A stretch of 5,923 nt of DNA, taken from Ruminococcus sp. UBA7014. GTDB lineage: Bacteria; Bacillota; Clostridia; Oscillospirales; Ruminococcaceae. The DNA is taken from assembly GCA_002449575.1 (NCBI GenBank), contig DJXC01000033.1, positions 1 to 5,923 on the forward strand, written 5' to 3'. The stretch's first letter is position 1; each line of letters begins with the position of its first letter. Both the position numbers and the translations under genes were made by a program. This document shows positions 4,777-5,923 of the stretch, piece after piece. The notes beneath the pieces were generated by a model. The model made no database searches and was not told the DNA's origin. It saw only the letters and a list, made by a program, of their open reading frames with translations.

Positions 4777-5923
4777 ATGGCAAAAGATATTAAATACGGA
4801 GAAGATGCCAGAAAGGCTTTGCAGGCTGGTATTGATAAGCTTGCAGATACTGTCAAGATTACACTTGGACCGAAAGGCAGAAATGTCGTTCTGGATAAGA
4901 AATTCGGCGCACCACTGATTACAAATGATGGTGTCACAATCGCAAAAGATATTGAACTGGAAGACGCTTTCGAGAATATGGGCGCACAGCTTGTGAAAGA
5001 AGTCGCTACCAAGACAAATGATGCTGCCGGTGATGGTACTACAACAGCAACTCTGCTTGCACAGGCTATCATCAATGAAGGCATGAAGAATATTGCCGCA
5101 GGCGCAAACCCGATGATTCTGAAAAAGGGTATTGCAAAGGCTGTGGATACTGCTGTAGAAACTATCAAGAAGAATTCTAAGCCCGTGGAAGGCAGCGAAG
5201 ATATTGCCAGAGTCGGCACTGTTTCTTCTGCTGATGAAAGTGTCGGCAAGCTGATTGCAGAAGCTATGGAAAAAGTAACTTCTGACGGTGTTATCACTAT
5301 CGAAGAAAGCAAGACTGCTGAAACGTATTCCGAAGTCGTAGAAGGTATGCAGTTCGACAGAGGCTATATTTCTCCCTATATGGTAACAGATACAGAAAAG
5401 ATGGAAGCTGTTTATGATGACCCGTTTGTGCTGATTACAGATAAGAAAATCAGCAATATTCAGGAAATCCTGCCGCTTTTGGAACAGCTTGTACAGTCCG
5501 GCAAAAAGCTGGTTATCATTGCAGAAGATATCGAAGGCGAAGCACTGACTACAATTATTCTGAATAATTTAAGAGGTGTCTTTAAGTGTGCTGCTGTCAA
5601 AGCTCCGGGCTTTGGTGACAGAAGAAAGGAAATGCTGAAAGATATCGCTATTCTGACCGGCGCAGAAGTGATTACAGAAGAACTCGGTCTGGAACTGAAA
5701 GATACACAGATTTCTCAGCTCGGTCGTGCCCGTCAGATTGTCATTCAGAAGGAAAATACTATCATCGTAGACGGTGCAGGCGATTCTTCTGAAATCAAAG
5801 ACAGAGTTGCTCAGATTAAAGCTCAGATTGAAACAACTACTTCTGATTTCGATAAAGAAAAGCTTCAGGAAAGACTTGCAAAACTTTCCGGCGGTGTGGC
5901 AGTTATCAAGGTTGGTGCAGCTA
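4777..5923 (+). CDS. groL: Chaperonin GroEL (Hsp60), 3' end outside the window
   Basis: The first 382 codons of about 540 are present, with no stop before the edge. GroEL forms the double-ring ATP-driven chamber that folds cytosolic proteins with GroES. The N terminus MAKDIKYGEDARKAL, the nucleotide-binding KITLGPKGRNVVL (27-39), Asp51 in ITNDGVTI and Asp86 in AGDGTTTAT are all intact; the two Asp residues match the ATP-site residues Asp52 and Asp87 of the E. coli protein. The apical domain (about 190-375) includes EGMQFDRGYISPYM and KAPGFGDRRKEML. The final visible residues, KLSGGVAVIKVGAA, are at the return to the intermediate domain, just before the region holding the catalytic Asp398 equivalent. 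AGGAG (4763-4767) lies 9 nt before the ATG. Co-transcribed with groES under CIRCE control. Confidence 0.99.
   Translation, partial: MAKDIKYGEDARKALQAGIDKLADTVKITLGPKGRNVVLDKKFGAPLITNDGVTIAKDIELEDAFENMGAQLVKEVATKTNDAAGDGTTTATLLAQAIINEGMKNIAAGANPMILKKGIAKAVDTAVETIKKNSKPVEGSEDIARVGTVSSADESVGKLIAEAMEKVTSDGVITIEESKTAETYSEVVEGMQFDRGYISPYMVTDTEKMEAVYDDPFVLITDKKISNIQEILPLLEQLVQSGKKLVIIAEDIEGEALTTIILNNLRGVFKCAAVKAPGFGDRRKEMLKDIAILTGAEVITEELGLELKDTQISQLGRARQIVIQKENTIIVDGAGDSSEIKDRVAQIKAQIETTTSDFDKEKLQERLAKLSGGVAVIKVGAA

Noticed and set aside
4761..5312. Minus-strand open frame of about 183 codons opposite groEL
   Set aside because: Its Ser/Ala/Ile-rich product mirrors the Glu/Asp/Gly-rich groEL codons; groEL is unambiguous here.
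1..5923. Search for CRISPR arrays, insertion sequences, tRNA or rRNA genes
   Set aside because: No regularly spaced repeats, terminal inverted repeats with a transposase, or RNA-gene signatures were seen.

Overview
The window looks like chromosomal DNA from a low-to-mid GC Gram-positive anaerobe of the class Clostridia, most likely a Ruminococcus/Oscillospiraceae-type organism. The reasons are strong AGGAGG-type ribosome binding sites, sigma-A promoters of Firmicutes type, a perfect CIRCE operator in front of groES-groEL, and the style of the GroEL and two-component proteins. The genus is an inference; no search was run.

Layout. (1) Positions 1-261, minus strand: the first 87 codons of a membrane protein with two transmembrane helices and probably the start of a cytoplasmic PAS domain. 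It has its own near-consensus promoter (354-382), a 5' UTR with an inverted repeat, and a possible 9-codon leader ORF that takes the only good ribosome binding site. (2) Positions 468-4137, minus strand: a three-gene operon read as response regulator (OmpR/PhoB type), sensor histidine kinase, then membrane-anchored HtrA/DegP-type serine protease, ending in an intrinsic terminator at 438-459. (3) Positions 4138-4458: a 321-bp divergent control region. It holds four 11-bp-phased PhoP-type half-sites and a -10 for the regulator operon, a near-perfect 24-bp palindrome, an 11-bp direct repeat, the groES promoter and CIRCE. (4) Positions 4459-5923, plus strand: groES and the first 382 codons of groEL, which runs off the window.

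The locus appears to be a two-sided proteostasis region. The cytosolic chaperonin is transcribed rightward under HrcA/CIRCE repression. An envelope quality-control module (sensor, regulator, HtrA) is transcribed leftward, probably autoregulated through the tandem half-sites. The organisation resembles CssRS-HtrA of Bacillus and CiaRH-HtrA of Streptococcus in pairing a two-component system with HtrA, but orthology to either is not shown here. I see no mobile element, CRISPR array, tRNA or rRNA. No clearly new system is present. The least explained signals are the 24-bp palindrome, the phased half-site array, the leader ORF, and the proline/tyrosine-rich cytoplasmic tail of HtrA.
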